Shown: positions 6,508 through 15,048, counted from the first letter of the stretch. The stretch: DNA of 27,458 bases from JBCDJG01 sp038748065 (GCA_038748065.1 JBCDJG010000061.1:1-27458); one strand, 5' to 3'. Notes: generated from the sequence alone by a model not told the origin. A program made the numbers and translations.

Positions 6508-7748
6508 TGAACACAGAAAAGCGTGACATCGTTATTGCCGGTGGCGGTATGGTGGGCATCAGCCTGGCCCTGAAGCTGGCCTCGGCGCTGCCCGAGTCGG
6601 TGCGCATCGCGCTGGTGGAGGGCTTTGCCCTGCCGGAGCCCAATGCCGCGAGCCCTGCCTACCACCCGTCCTTCGACGCGCGCTCCACGGCGCTGTCCTA
6701 CAGTAGCTGCCTGATTTATCAAGACTTGGGTCTTTGGGACGAACTGGCCGAGTGGCTCTGTCCGATCGACACCATTCATGTCTCCTCTCGCGGGCGCTTT
6801 GGTAGCGCACTGATGCGCGCCGAAGATTATGCCTGGCCCGCGCTTGGCTATGTCGTGGAAAACGCCTGGTTCGGACGTGTGCTGCTCGACGCGCTGCGCC
6901 AGCAGGGCCGCGTGGAGCTGATCAATCCGGCCCGAGTCGCTGTCGCCGAAGCCAGCGCGATTGGCCAGAGGCTGCAGCTGGAGGGTGAGGGTCCAAAGGA
7001 GATCGAGACAGCGCTGCTGCTAGTGGCCGATGGCGCGGGATCAGGCCTGCGCCAGCAGCTGGGCGTGGCGGTGGATAACAAGCCCTACCACCAGCATGCC
7101 CTGATCGCCAACGTCGCCACCGCCCAGCCTCACGGCGGCTGCGCGTTTGAACGCTTTACTGACGAAGGCCCGTTAGCCCTGCTGCCCCTGGCTGGCGTGA
7201 GCGGGGCACAGCATCGCAGTGCGCTGGTGTGGACCCTGCCGCCTGAGCGGGCCGAGTCGTTGATGAGTTGTACCCAGGACGCTTTTCTCACAGCAATGCA
7301 AGACCGCTTTGGCTACCGGCTCGGGCGCTTTACGCAGGTTGGCGAGCGTCACGGCTATCCGCTGGCACTGATCGCCAGTGAAGAACAGGTTCGCCAGGGT
7401 ATGGTGGTGATGGGAAATGCAGCCCACAGTCTTCACCCGGTGGCCGGTCAGGGCTTCAACCTGGCACTGCGTGATATTGAGGCACTGGCGACTGTGCTGG
7501 CAGAGGGCGTCGAGCGGGGGCAGGAACTGGGTGAGCTCCGGCTGTTGCGGCGTTATCTGGCGGTACAAAAAGCTGACCAGGAACGGACCATTGGGCTGAG
7601 TGATCGCCTGCCGGAGCTGTTTATGCGGTCGGACCCGGTTACCGGTATGGCGCGTGATCTTGGCCTGGCGGTGCTGGACATCGCTGAGCCCCTCAAGCGC
7701 GAGTTTGTGCGCGTGGCGGCGGGCGTTGCCAGCCTGGGTCAGCGCTGA
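6507..7748 (+). CDS. ubiH: UbiH-type ubiquinone biosynthesis FAD monooxygenase
   Basis: Class A flavoprotein hydroxylase acting on the polyprenyl ring at C1 in ubiquinone synthesis (E. coli UbiH). The 413 residues carry the N-terminal Rossmann motif (IVIAGGGMVGISLALKLAS) and the second FAD motif VVMGNAAHSLHPVAGQGFNL. The GN form of that motif and the adjacent LALRDIEAL are typical of UbiH. Position directly after pepP, with a 1-nt stop/start overlap, supports this name over UbiF or UbiI. The GTG at 6504 would add one residue; ATG 6507 is preferred. The protein probably works within the peripheral Ubi complex. Confidence 0.93.
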   Translation: MNTEKRDIVIAGGGMVGISLALKLASALPESVRIALVEGFALPEPNAASPAYHPSFDARSTALSYSSCLIYQDLGLWDELAEWLCPIDTIHVSSRGRFGSALMRAEDYAWPALGYVVENAWFGRVLLDALRQQGRVELINPARVAVAEASAIGQRLQLEGEGPKEIETALLLVADGAGSGLRQQLGVAVDNKPYHQHALIANVATAQPHGGCAFERFTDEGPLALLPLAGVSGAQHRSALVWTLPPERAESLMSCTQDAFLTAMQDRFGYRLGRFTQVGERHGYPLALIASEEQVRQGMVVMGNAAHSLHPVAGQGFNLALRDIEALATVLAEGVERGQELGELRLLRRYLAVQKADQERTIGLSDRLPELFMRSDPVTGMARDLGLAVLDIAEPLKREFVRVAAGVASLGQR

Positions 7749-7749
7749 C

Positions 7750-8964
7750 GTGGCTGGGGGCAACCAACACGATATCGCGGTCGTTGGTGCGGGCATTGCG
7801 GGGAGTGCGCTGGCTTTGGCCCTGTCCGGGCGGGGGTTTGATATTGCCCTGGTCGAACCGCAGCCGCTAGACGGACGCGCACTGCCAGAGCCGGCCGGTA
7901 TCAGCAGCTTCGATGCCCGCGTCAGTGCGCTGACGCCCGTGTCGAGCAACTTCCTTGAGAGCCTTGCGAGCTGGCAGACGGTACTGGATTATCGCGCCTG
8001 CGCGTACCGGCATATGACGGTGTGGGATGCCGACGGCACCGGCGGGATCGAGTTTGACTGTGAAGAGGTTGGCGCTCCGGCACTGGGGCATATTGTCGAG
8101 AATCGGGCGATTGTCAGCGCGCTGGCGGATAACATTTCGAAGGCGCGTGACATCACGCTGTACAACCCCGACAGTGTCGAGGCTGTCTTGCCGGTCGAAT
8201 CTGAAGAGTCCATCTCCCTGCAGCTGGCGTCGGGTGCCACGCTTGAGACCTCCCTGGTCGTGGCTGCTGATGGCGCGCGGTCTGCCCTGCGCGGCATGTT
8301 TGAGTTCGAAACCCGGGAGTGGGACTACGGCCACCGCGCCATCGTCTGCACTGTCCAGACCGAGGATTCGCACCAGGCCACCGCCTGGCAGCGCTTCACG
8401 CCCGACGGTCCGCTGGCCTTCCTGCCACTGGCGGGTGAGGATGATCGCTGTTGCTCTATCGTGTGGTCCCTGCGCGATGCGGTCGCAGAGGAAATGGCCG
8501 GCCTGGATGATGCGGCCTTTTGTGAGGCACTGGGATGGGCCTTTGAAAAACGTCTGGGTTCCGTTGTTGCGGCAACGCGGCGCGTCGCTTTCCCGCTGCG
8601 GCAACGCCATGCCGTGGATTACGTGCAGCCGCGAGTCGCCCTGGTGGGCGATGCTGCCCACACCATTCATCCCCTGGCTGGCCAGGGCATCAACCTGGGC
8701 CTTGCTGATGTCGCCGTGCTGGCTGAAGAAATTCAATCGGCCGCTTCGCGTGGCCTGGATGTGGGTGCACTATCGGTGCTGCGGCGCTATCAGCGTCGCC
8801 GCAAAGGTGACAACCTCGCCATGATGGTAGCGATGGATGGCTTCAAGCGTCTGTTTGAGCAGGACAGCCTGCCGCTGCGCTGGCTGCGTAATGAAGGCAT
8901 GCGGCTGGTGGGTCGCGCAACGCCGGTGAAACGACAGCTGATGCGTCAGGCGATGGGCCTCTAA
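7750..8964 (+). CDS. ubiI: UbiI/VisC-type ubiquinone biosynthesis FAD monooxygenase
   Basis: Second flavin hydroxylase of the pair, expected to hydroxylate C5 of the ubiquinone ring (UbiI, formerly VisC). The 404-residue product begins with the dinucleotide-binding motif IAVVGAGIAGSALALAL and has VALVGDAAHTIHPLAGQGIN as the second FAD motif. The GD form distinguishes it from UbiH. GTG 7750 lies 1 nt after the ubiH stop and places the Rossmann motif at the proper distance. The frame is open upstream, but that extension overlaps ubiH and looks non-coding. UbiF (C6 hydroxylase) cannot be excluded by sequence reading alone, though gene order favours UbiI. Confidence 0.88.
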   Translation: MAGGNQHDIAVVGAGIAGSALALALSGRGFDIALVEPQPLDGRALPEPAGISSFDARVSALTPVSSNFLESLASWQTVLDYRACAYRHMTVWDADGTGGIEFDCEEVGAPALGHIVENRAIVSALADNISKARDITLYNPDSVEAVLPVESEESISLQLASGATLETSLVVAADGARSALRGMFEFETREWDYGHRAIVCTVQTEDSHQATAWQRFTPDGPLAFLPLAGEDDRCCSIVWSLRDAVAEEMAGLDDAAFCEALGWAFEKRLGSVVAATRRVAFPLRQRHAVDYVQPRVALVGDAAHTIHPLAGQGINLGLADVAVLAEEIQSAASRGLDVGALSVLRRYQRRRKGDNLAMMVAMDGFKRLFEQDSLPLRWLRNEGMRLVGRATPVKRQLMRQAMGL

Positions 8965-9000
8965 AGTCACCAGACGGCTGTGTTTTTTTCCAAGCGTGGT

Positions 9001-9006
9001 TACAAT
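9001..9006 (+). promoter_or_regulatory. Candidate -10 element upstream of gcvH
   Basis: TACAAT lies 31 bp before the gcvH ATG in the 72-bp gap after ubiI. The -35 position (8978-8983, CTGTGT) is weak. A separate gcvH transcript is plausible but unproven. No glycine-riboswitch-like sequence fits in so short a spacer. Confidence 0.35.
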
Positions 9007-9036
9007 AAGCCGCTTTTGGGGGAGTGAGGAACGGGC

Positions 9037-9429
9037 ATGAGCCAGACACCCAGTGAATTGAAGTACGCGGCCAGCCACGAGTGGGCGCGGCTGGAAGAAG
9101 ATGGCAGCGTTACCATCGGCATCACGGATCATGCGCAGGACGCCCTGGGCGACGTGGTATTCATCGAACTGCCCGAAGTGGGCGACACCCTGGCCGCCGG
9201 TGACGACGCGGGCGTGGTGGAGTCGGTGAAGGCCGCTTCAGACATCTATGCGCCGGTAGCGGGTGAAGTGATTGCTATCAACGATCGACTTGAAGATGAA
9301 CCGGAAACGGTGAACGCCGACCCCTATAACGACGGCTGGTTCTACAAGCTGAAGATTGCTGATACGGCAGAGCTTGATGGCCTGCTCTCAGCGGAGGACT
9401 ACCAGGCCCAGGTCGCTGAAGAGAGCTGA
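9037..9429 (+). CDS. gcvH: Glycine cleavage system H protein
   Basis: Lipoyl carrier of the glycine cleavage complex, shuttling the aminomethyl group between the P, T and L proteins. The 130-residue product has the standard fold and the lipoylated lysine K65 in ESVKAASDIYAPVAGEV. A GAGTGAGGA ribosome site precedes ATG 9037. In E. coli gcvT comes just before and gcvP just after gcvH at this same locus following ubiI. Here both are missing: ubiI lies upstream and rlmI overlaps the 3' end. The P and T proteins must be elsewhere, or H may serve mainly in lipoate metabolism. Confidence 0.97.
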   Translation: MSQTPSELKYAASHEWARLEEDGSVTIGITDHAQDALGDVVFIELPEVGDTLAAGDDAGVVESVKAASDIYAPVAGEVIAINDRLEDEPETVNADPYNDGWFYKLKIADTAELDGLLSAEDYQAQVAEES

Positions 9430-10612
9430 ACTCGTCCTGCGCAAGGGCGCCGAGCGGCGCCTGCGTAGCGGCCATCTCTGGGTCTATTCAAACGAGGTCG
9501 ACACGGCCCGCAATCCGCTTGCTCAGTTCGAGCCCGGCGAGGTTGTTGAGGTCAAGAGCGCCCGAGGCGATCTGCTCGGTAGCGCCTACCTTGAACCACA
9601 GTCCCTGATCTGCGCCCGGCTCTTCGCACCGGGCCGGGCCGTCGACTTTGACGCGCAAACGGTGGCGGATGCAGTGTGCACTGCTCTGGGTACCCGTGCG
9701 CTTGCCTTCGACCAACCTTACTACCGCCTTATTTATGGTGACAGCGATCTGCTGCCGGGCGTGGTGGTGGACCGCTTCGGCGATTACCTGGTGTTGCAGC
9801 TCAACAACGCGGGTGTCGAGCCCTATGAGGCGGTGCTGGTGGATGCCCTGCGTGAGCAGCTCGCGCCGCGCGGTATTTTGCTGCGAGCCGACAGCCGTGC
9901 CCGCCGCGAACGCGAGCTTCCCGAGCGTGTTGAGGTCGTTTTTGGACAGGTGCCTGATCAGGTAGAACTGATCGAAAATGGCGTTGCGCTGCTGGCACCG
10001 CTGGCCAGTGGCCAGAAAACGGGCTGGTTCTATGATCACCGTATGTCACGCGCTCGTCTGCCGGCCTATGCCAGGGACGCCAGAGTGCTCGACGTATATA
10101 GCTACGTCGGTGGCTGGGGCATACAGGCGATGGCCGCCGGCGCCCGTCACCTGGTCTGTGTGGACAGCTCCGAGGCGGCCTTGGCCGGTGTAATGGCCAA
10201 CGCCGCCCACAACGGCCTTGAAGCCCGGGTAAGCACGCGCCAGGGCCGCGCCGATGAAGTGCTGGCGGCCTTGCAGGACGAAAAGCGGGACGAAGAGTTG
10301 TTCGACCTGACCATTATTGACCCGCCAGCCTTTATCCAGCGCCGCAAGGACCTGAAAAAAGGCATCGCCGCTTACAGGCGGATTTTCGAAGCCGGCCTGC
10401 GTCTGACCCGGCCCGGGGGAGTGGTGGTGGGCGCATCCTGCTCCATGCACCTGAGCCGTGGCGACCTGATGTTTGCCCTCCAGGGTGCCGCGCTGCGAGC
10501 CGGTTGCCGCTTACAGGTGCTTGAGCAGGGTGCCCAGGGCCCAGATCATCCGATCCATCCAGCGATCCCTGAAACGGAGTATCTGAAGGCCGTTTTTTTG
10601 CGACGCCTGTGA
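9377..10612 (+). CDS. rlmI: 23S rRNA m5C1962 methyltransferase, RlmI family
   Basis: SAM-dependent cytosine-5 methyltransferase of 23S rRNA. The N-terminal PUA-like part begins around ELVLRKGAERRLRSGHLWV. The Rossmann core has VLDVYSYVGGWGIQAM (SAM motif I), LTIIDPPAFIQRRKDLKKG (motif IV) and the catalytic cysteine in GASCSMH. The start is uncertain. Homology with E. coli RlmI (MSVRLVLAKG) puts the natural beginning near 9416-9419, inside gcvH, where only a CTG is available. The nearest conventional starts are ATG 9377 and TTG 9374, giving a ~50-nt overlap with gcvH. Either way the genes overlap and are coupled. Confidence 0.9.
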   Translation: MACSQRRTTRPRSLKRAELVLRKGAERRLRSGHLWVYSNEVDTARNPLAQFEPGEVVEVKSARGDLLGSAYLEPQSLICARLFAPGRAVDFDAQTVADAVCTALGTRALAFDQPYYRLIYGDSDLLPGVVVDRFGDYLVLQLNNAGVEPYEAVLVDALREQLAPRGILLRADSRARRERELPERVEVVFGQVPDQVELIENGVALLAPLASGQKTGWFYDHRMSRARLPAYARDARVLDVYSYVGGWGIQAMAAGARHLVCVDSSEAALAGVMANAAHNGLEARVSTRQGRADEVLAALQDEKRDEELFDLTIIDPPAFIQRRKDLKKGIAAYRRIFEAGLRLTRPGGVVVGASCSMHLSRGDLMFALQGAALRAGCRLQVLEQGAQGPDHPIHPAIPETEYLKAVFLRRL

Positions 10613-10631
10613 TGCATCCGGGTGGCCGTGT

Positions 10632-11288
10632 TTAATCCCTGAGGGAGATTATGGGCCATTGACGCTGCTCAGCCACGGCCCTCAGTTTGGTATCTGGATC
10701 TACCGCAATCGGCTTGTCGATCAGTTCCAGCAAGGGCAGATCGTTGTGGGAATCGCTGTAAAAGCAGGCGCCCTCCAGGCTGATGCTTCGCCCCGCGAGC
10801 CACTGCTGAAGGCGCTGTACCTTGCCTTCTCGGTAGGTGGGGATGCCGGCGGGTTCGCCGGTATACCGGCCATCCACAATTTCCGCATCGCAGGCCAGCA
10901 GGTCCTCAATGCCGAGGGCATCGACGATCGGGCGGGTCACGAACACGTTGGTTGCAGTAATCACCAGCAGGTGGTCTCCCGCCTGGCGATGCCGGTCAAT
11001 CAGGGCGGCGGCCTTGGGTAGCATGAGCGGATCGATGACCTCGCGCATGAAGGTCGCATGCCAGCGCGCCAGTTCATCCATGGGGCGGCCTTTCAGCGGG
11101 CCAAGGGCGAAGCGCACGTAGGCCAGGATATCCAGGTCACCCGCCTGGTAGTCTTCGTAAAACTGGTTGTTCTGGCGCTCGAAATCCGCGCCGTCTACCA
11201 GGCCCTGATCCACCACAAACTGGCCCCACAGGTTGTCGCTGTCGCCACCGATAAGCGTGTTGTCGAGGTCAAATATCGCCAGTGCCAT
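10632..11288 (-). CDS. HAD-IB family phosphatase (SerB-like)
   Basis: A 218-residue cytosolic HAD hydrolase of subfamily IB. The nucleophile and acid aspartates are D7 and D9 (FDLDNTLIGGDSD), motif II is VITATN, the motif III lysine lies in YREGKVQRLQQW, and motif IV is YSDSHNDLPLLE. ATG 11288 has a perfect AAGGAGGAG site 4-6 nt upstream. The open frame continues 53 codons further upstream but the extension is not conserved-looking. A homologue sits beside rppH-ptsP in Pseudomonas (PA0335 region). Family members act on phosphoserine or histidinol phosphate; the substrate here cannot be told from sequence reading. Confidence 0.88.
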   Translation of the reverse strand: MALAIFDLDNTLIGGDSDNLWGQFVVDQGLVDGADFERQNNQFYEDYQAGDLDILAYVRFALGPLKGRPMDELARWHATFMREVIDPLMLPKAAALIDRHRQAGDHLLVITATNVFVTRPIVDALGIEDLLACDAEIVDGRYTGEPAGIPTYREGKVQRLQQWLAGRSISLEGACFYSDSHNDLPLLELIDKPIAVDPDTKLRAVAEQRQWPIISLRD

Positions 11289-11311
11289 AGGCTCCTCCTT
11301 GAAGGCCGGCA

Positions 11312-11340
11312 AGCATAGCGGCTCACCCGACCAGCGTCCA
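11312..11340 (-). promoter_or_regulatory. Candidate promoter of the HAD phosphatase gene
   Basis: On the minus strand TGGACG (11340-11335) and TATGCT (11317-11312) are 17 bp apart. The predicted start would leave a leader of only about 17 nt, just containing the ribosome site. Confidence 0.4.
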
Positions 11341-11452
11341 CGAGCGTCCCCGACCGGTGACCGGGCGCATCGGACGGTGGATTTGGCCAATTTCTCTGCT
11401 CTGGCAAAGTGTGGAACAATAGCCGGCCGAATAAAGAGAGCTAACACGCGCT

Positions 11453-11953
11453 GTGATCGACTCCGAGGGCTTTCGCCCCAACGTAGGCATAATCCTGGCT
11501 AACGACCGCGGTCAACTGCTGTGGGCACGCCGCGTGGGCGGCCGCGATGCCTGGCAGTTTCCCCAGGGTGGCATTAACCGCGGGGAGAGCCCCGAGCAGG
11601 CGCTCTTTCGCGAGCTGCAGGAAGAGGTTGGCCTCGATGAGCAGCACGTAGACATTCTCGGCGCGACACGCGGCTGGCTGCGCTACCGGCTACCGAAGCG
11701 TTTCATACGCAAGGGCCAGAACCCGCCCTGTATTGGCCAGAAGCAGAAGTGGTTCTTGCTGCGGATGCTGGCAGAAGACAGCGCCGTGCGCCTCGACCTC
11801 AATACCAAGCCCGAGTTCGATCATTGGCAGTGGGTGAGTTACTGGTATCCGCTCGACCAGGTGGTGTCGTTCAAGCGCGATGTTTATCGCCGCGCCTTGA
11901 AAGAGCTGGTGCCGCCGCTGGGCCGGCTGCCCGGCCTGGAACACGGGCACTAG
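11453..11953 (+). CDS. rppH: RNA pyrophosphohydrolase RppH (Nudix)
   Basis: Removes pyrophosphate from the 5' triphosphate end of mRNAs, triggering RNase E-dependent decay. The 166-residue product contains a full Nudix box from GGINRGESPEQALFRELQEE to VGL, with the metal-binding REXXEE residues. It also has the typical RppH start FRPNVGIILAN and the RWLRYRLPKR-like segment GWLRYRLPKRFI. The start is GTG 11453; AAAGAGAG lies a little far upstream (~13 nt). Five nt separate it from ptsP, the conserved rppH-ptsP pair of gammaproteobacteria. The fit to the family is very good. Confidence 0.96.
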   Translation: MIDSEGFRPNVGIILANDRGQLLWARRVGGRDAWQFPQGGINRGESPEQALFRELQEEVGLDEQHVDILGATRGWLRYRLPKRFIRKGQNPPCIGQKQKWFLLRMLAEDSAVRLDLNTKPEFDHWQWVSYWYPLDQVVSFKRDVYRRALKELVPPLGRLPGLEHGH

Positions 11954-11958
11954 GTATC

Positions 11959-14223
11959 ATGCTGGAGACCCTCCGCAATATCGTCCAGGAGGTCAACGCC
12001 GCCGAGGGTTTACCCGAGGCGCTGGAAATCATCGTGCACCGGGTGCGTGATGCCATGGGTACGGCGGTCTGCACGGTCTACATGCAGGAGGTGACGACAG
12101 GTCGCCTGGTGCTTGAGGCTACGGAGGGCTTGAATCGCGACCTTGTTGGCCAGGCAAGCCTGGCCTCCGGGGAGGGTCTGGTGGGCCTCGTCGCCGAGCG
12201 CGAGGAGCCGGTCAACCTGGAGAACGCAAGCGCACACCCCGCCTTCCAGCTACTCGAAGGTATTGGTGAAGAGCCCTTCCACGCCTTCCTGGGCGTACCG
12301 ATTATTCACCAGCGCGACGTGCTGGGCGTGCTCGTTGTACAGCAGGCCGAACGACGGCGTTTCGACGAAAGCGACGAAGCCTTCCTGGTGACTATGTCAG
12401 CGCAGCTGGCCGGGGTCATCGCCCACGCGCGGGTTACCGGCGCCGTGCGGCCCGGCGAGCTGGCGTCTAGTGCGCCGGCGAAAATCGCTGGCATACCGGG
12501 TGCGCCGGGGATCGCTATCGGTGAGGCGGTGGCCATCTCGCCCAGCGCGGATCTGTATGCGGTGCCGCGCAAGACAGTCAAAAACCGGCGGGCGGAACTG
12601 CGCGCCTTCAAGTCAGCGTTGAGTAAGGTGCGCAAGGATATAGAGGCTGTGGCCGCCAACCTCGAGGGTGAGATGAGCGCGGAAGATCATGCGCTGTTCG
12701 ATGTCTATATCGGCATTCTCGACGACTCTGCTATCGGCGGTGAGGTCGCCAGCATGATCCGCAAGGGCGAATGGGCCCAGGGCGCTCTCAGCGAGGTGAT
12801 GATCTCCCACATTCGCCACTTCGAGCGCATGGAGCACTCCTACCTGAAAGAGCGCGCGGTTGACGTGAAGGACCTCGGCACGCGAGTGCTCAGCTATTTG
12901 CAGGCAGAGAGCAAGGAAAAACGCGTCTTCCCCGACCACACTATCCTGGTGGCGGAGGAGCTGACCGCCTCGGCGCTTGGCGAGATACCGCGGGAGAAAC
13001 TCGCGGGGCTGGTTTCCGTGCGCGGTTCTGGCAACTCACACGTAGCCATTCTGGCGCGCGCTATGGGCGTGCCCACGGTGATGGGCGCCGTGGACATGCC
13101 TTATAACCGCCTGCAGGATCACGAGGTGGTGGTGGATGGCTACAACGGCGATGTGCACCTGAACCCCCTGCCCGAGGTCCGCTCACGCTTTCAGGAGATA
13201 CTCGAGCAGGATCGCGTGCTGACCCTCGACCTCGAGTCACTGCGCGATGAACCGAGCGAAACGCTGGATGGGCACCACCTGCCGCTGTACGTGAATACCG
13301 GCTTAATGGCGGACGTTGCGCGCTCGCTAGATCACGGTGCGGAAGGCGTTGGCCTGTATCGTACCGAGGTGCCTTTTTTGCTGCGCGAGCGTTTTCCCAG
13401 CGAGGAAGAGCAGCGCCAGATTTACCGCAACCAGCTCGAGGCCTTCGCGCCGCGGCCGGTCGTGATGCGCACCCTCGATATCGGCGGCGACAAGTCATTG
13501 CCGTATTTCCCGATTGAGGAGGAAAACCCCTTCCTCGGCTGGCGCGGCATCCGGGTCACGCTGGACCACCCGGAGATTTTCTTGGCGCAGGTCCGGGCGA
13601 TGCTGAAAGCCAATGCGGGCCTCGGCAACCTCAGTATCATGTTGCCGATGATCTCCAGCGTGCAGGAACTGGATGAGGCGCTCGACCTCGTTCGCCGCAG
13701 CCACCGTGAGATTCAGCAGGAGGGCCTGGCCTGTGACCTGCCGCAAATCGGGGTGATGGTGGAAGTGCCGGCGGCGGTCTACCAGGCCCGTTCCCTGGCG
13801 CGCCGGGTGGATTTCCTGTCTGTCGGCAGTAATGACCTCACGCAATACCTGCTTGCGGTTGATCGTAACAATGCGCGCGTCGCTGACCTTTACCACGGCT
13901 TTCATCCCGCGGTACTGCAGGCGCTTTCGGCGGTAGCTGAGGCGGTGCGGGCTGAGGGCAAGCGCGTTAGCATCTGCGGCGAACTGGCGGGCGACCCACT
14001 GGCGGCGGTGTTGCTGCTGGCGATGGGCTACGATGCCCTATCCATGAATGCCACCAGCCTGCCGCGGGTGAAGCGGGCGGTGCGGAATCTCACGCTTGCC
14101 GAATCGAGGGAAGTTCTCGATGAGGTGATGGGTCTGGAGGATCCCGTGCGGATTCTCGAGCGACTTGAGGTGGTGCTGTCGGATCATGGCATGGAGGGTT
14201 TCCTCCACGCGCCTGTCAACTAG
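11959..14223 (+). CDS. ptsP: PTS-Ntr enzyme I (PEP-protein phosphotransferase PtsP)
   Basis: First component of the nitrogen phosphotransferase relay, passing phosphate from PEP to NPr (PtsO) and EIIA-Ntr. The 754 residues comprise an N-terminal GAF domain (~15-155), a linker, and enzyme I (~170-754). The active-site histidine is H361 in GSGNSHVAILARAMGVPTV. The C-terminal PEP-binding barrel shows TLDIGGDKSLPYFP, LPMISSVQELDEALDLV, SVGSNDLTQYLLAVDRNN and the catalytic cysteine in VSICGELAGD. ATG 11959 is chosen because MLETLRNIVQEVN matches the family start; the frame stays open upstream within rppH. It forms an operon with rppH. Confidence 0.97.
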   Translation: MLETLRNIVQEVNAAEGLPEALEIIVHRVRDAMGTAVCTVYMQEVTTGRLVLEATEGLNRDLVGQASLASGEGLVGLVAEREEPVNLENASAHPAFQLLEGIGEEPFHAFLGVPIIHQRDVLGVLVVQQAERRRFDESDEAFLVTMSAQLAGVIAHARVTGAVRPGELASSAPAKIAGIPGAPGIAIGEAVAISPSADLYAVPRKTVKNRRAELRAFKSALSKVRKDIEAVAANLEGEMSAEDHALFDVYIGILDDSAIGGEVASMIRKGEWAQGALSEVMISHIRHFERMEHSYLKERAVDVKDLGTRVLSYLQAESKEKRVFPDHTILVAEELTASALGEIPREKLAGLVSVRGSGNSHVAILARAMGVPTVMGAVDMPYNRLQDHEVVVDGYNGDVHLNPLPEVRSRFQEILEQDRVLTLDLESLRDEPSETLDGHHLPLYVNTGLMADVARSLDHGAEGVGLYRTEVPFLLRERFPSEEEQRQIYRNQLEAFAPRPVVMRTLDIGGDKSLPYFPIEEENPFLGWRGIRVTLDHPEIFLAQVRAMLKANAGLGNLSIMLPMISSVQELDEALDLVRRSHREIQQEGLACDLPQIGVMVEVPAAVYQARSLARRVDFLSVGSNDLTQYLLAVDRNNARVADLYHGFHPAVLQALSAVAEAVRAEGKRVSICGELAGDPLAAVLLLAMGYDALSMNATSLPRVKRAVRNLTLAESREVLDEVMGLEDPVRILERLEVVLSDHGMEGFLHAPVN

Positions 14224-14254
14224 ATGTTCCGCCGCGCCAAACTACGGCGCAACT

Positions 14255-14284
14255 AAAAAAGCCACCGACAATCACTCCACGGTG
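14255..14284 (-). terminator. Probable intrinsic terminator of the TANGO2-family gene
   Basis: On the minus strand CACCG (14284-14280) and CGGTG (14267-14263) pair around a 12-nt loop. A TTTTTT run follows (14260-14255). The stem overlaps the end of the coding region. A second hairpin (GCGCC/GGCGC, 14234-14250) lies between this and ptsP but has no T-run on the + side. Confidence 0.5.
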
Positions 14285-15048
14285 AAATGCGCCCAGGACT
14301 GGTGGGTTTCACGACCGTCCTCGTTATAGCTCCTCTCCAAAAAGCTGACTTCGCCGCCTTCCCCCATCCACAGTGTGGTGCAGGCCCGGGTTCCGTAGGG
14401 CCCGGCGGTGATGAACTGGGCGGAGAGGAGTGCGTCCATGTCGGCGGTAAGGTCCTGGAGCTTGAGCGCTTCGGGGTTGGCCAGTTCGGCGCTGTTGACT
14501 GCGGTGGCCAGGGTGTCGTGGCTGACCGCGCGACTGTTCAGCAGCTCTGCCATGACGGCTTTGCCGCGCTGGACTTTGGGCCAGGGCGTGTCGAGGTTGG
14601 CGTTGCTGAGGCCATAGAGGCCCGGTGCCAGCGGGCGGGGCTGGCGCTGGCTTGAGTCGCCGGCGTTGCTTTGGTGCCATAGCTCACGGGCGCTGCCCAC
14701 CAGTAGGCTGTAGCCGGCGTACTCGGAGGCGCGTGAGGCAACGCGCTGCAAATAGGTGGCCGGGTCGTCGTTCCCTGCCAGAAAATCGAGGGTCAGTTCG
14801 CCGCGACTGCGCGGCGCCGGGTCGCTGGCCTGCGGGTCGCGGAAGTTGGTGATGGCAGCGAAGCGACCGCTGCGTGTGATGCCCATCCAAGTGCCGCCAC
14901 CCACCAGGTCGCGGCCGGCAAACACGCCCGGATGGTCATTCCAAAAGGCGGAAGGCTTTGTTGCGCGGGCGTGATATTCGTCGCGGTTGGCGGCGACCAC
15001 CAGGGGCAGATCGCTGTCGGGCTGGTGCGAGAAGATGATGAGGCACAT
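14272..15048 (-). CDS. NRDE / TANGO2 family protein
   Basis: A 258-residue protein of the TANGO2 (NRDE, DUF833) family, named for the Asn-Arg-Asp-Glu motif seen here in VVAANRDEYHARAT. Cys2 follows the initiator Met (MCLIIFSH), the likely N-terminal residue after processing, as in Ntn-fold proteins. Other family blocks are GGTWMGITRSGRFAAITNFR and HQSNAG. TANGO2 homologues have been implicated in heme trafficking and lipid homeostasis in eukaryotes and some bacteria; the bacterial role is not settled. The gene lies inverted between ptsP and lgt, interrupting a synteny (rppH-ptsP-lgt-thyA) that is contiguous in E. coli. Confidence 0.9.
   Translation of the reverse strand: MCLIIFSHQPDSDLPLVVAANRDEYHARATKPSAFWNDHPGVFAGRDLVGGGTWMGITRSGRFAAITNFRDPQASDPAPRSRGELTLDFLAGNDDPATYLQRVASRASEYAGYSLLVGSARELWHQSNAGDSSQRQPRPLAPGLYGLSNANLDTPWPKVQRGKAVMAELLNSRAVSHDTLATAVNSAELANPEALKLQDLTADMDALLSAQFITAGPYGTRACTTLWMGEGGEVSFLERSYNEDGRETHQSWAHFTVE

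Noticed and set aside
7600..7749. Upstream extension of ubiI into ubiH
   Set aside because: The Rossmann motif should start within about 10 residues of the N terminus; GTG 7750 fits, and the extension overlaps ubiH.
7867..8736. A 289-codon open frame on the minus strand within ubiI
   Set aside because: It is fully antisense to a clear FAD hydroxylase and has no family motif; long antisense frames are normal at this GC content.
8027..8824. A 265-codon + strand frame inside ubiI in another register
   Set aside because: The translation is Arg/Pro/Trp-rich and low in sense, typical of an out-of-frame shadow.
8965..9036. Glycine riboswitch before gcvH
   Set aside because: The spacer is only 72 nt and lacks the paired aptamer sequences expected.
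11749..11958. Upstream extension of ptsP into rppH
   Set aside because: The GAF domain start MLETLRNIVQEVN matches the family; the extension is an out-of-frame reading of rppH.
14231..14260. GCGCC/GGCGC hairpin followed by an A-run as a terminator for ptsP
   Set aside because: On the + strand the stem is followed by As, not Ts, so it is not an intrinsic terminator for ptsP.
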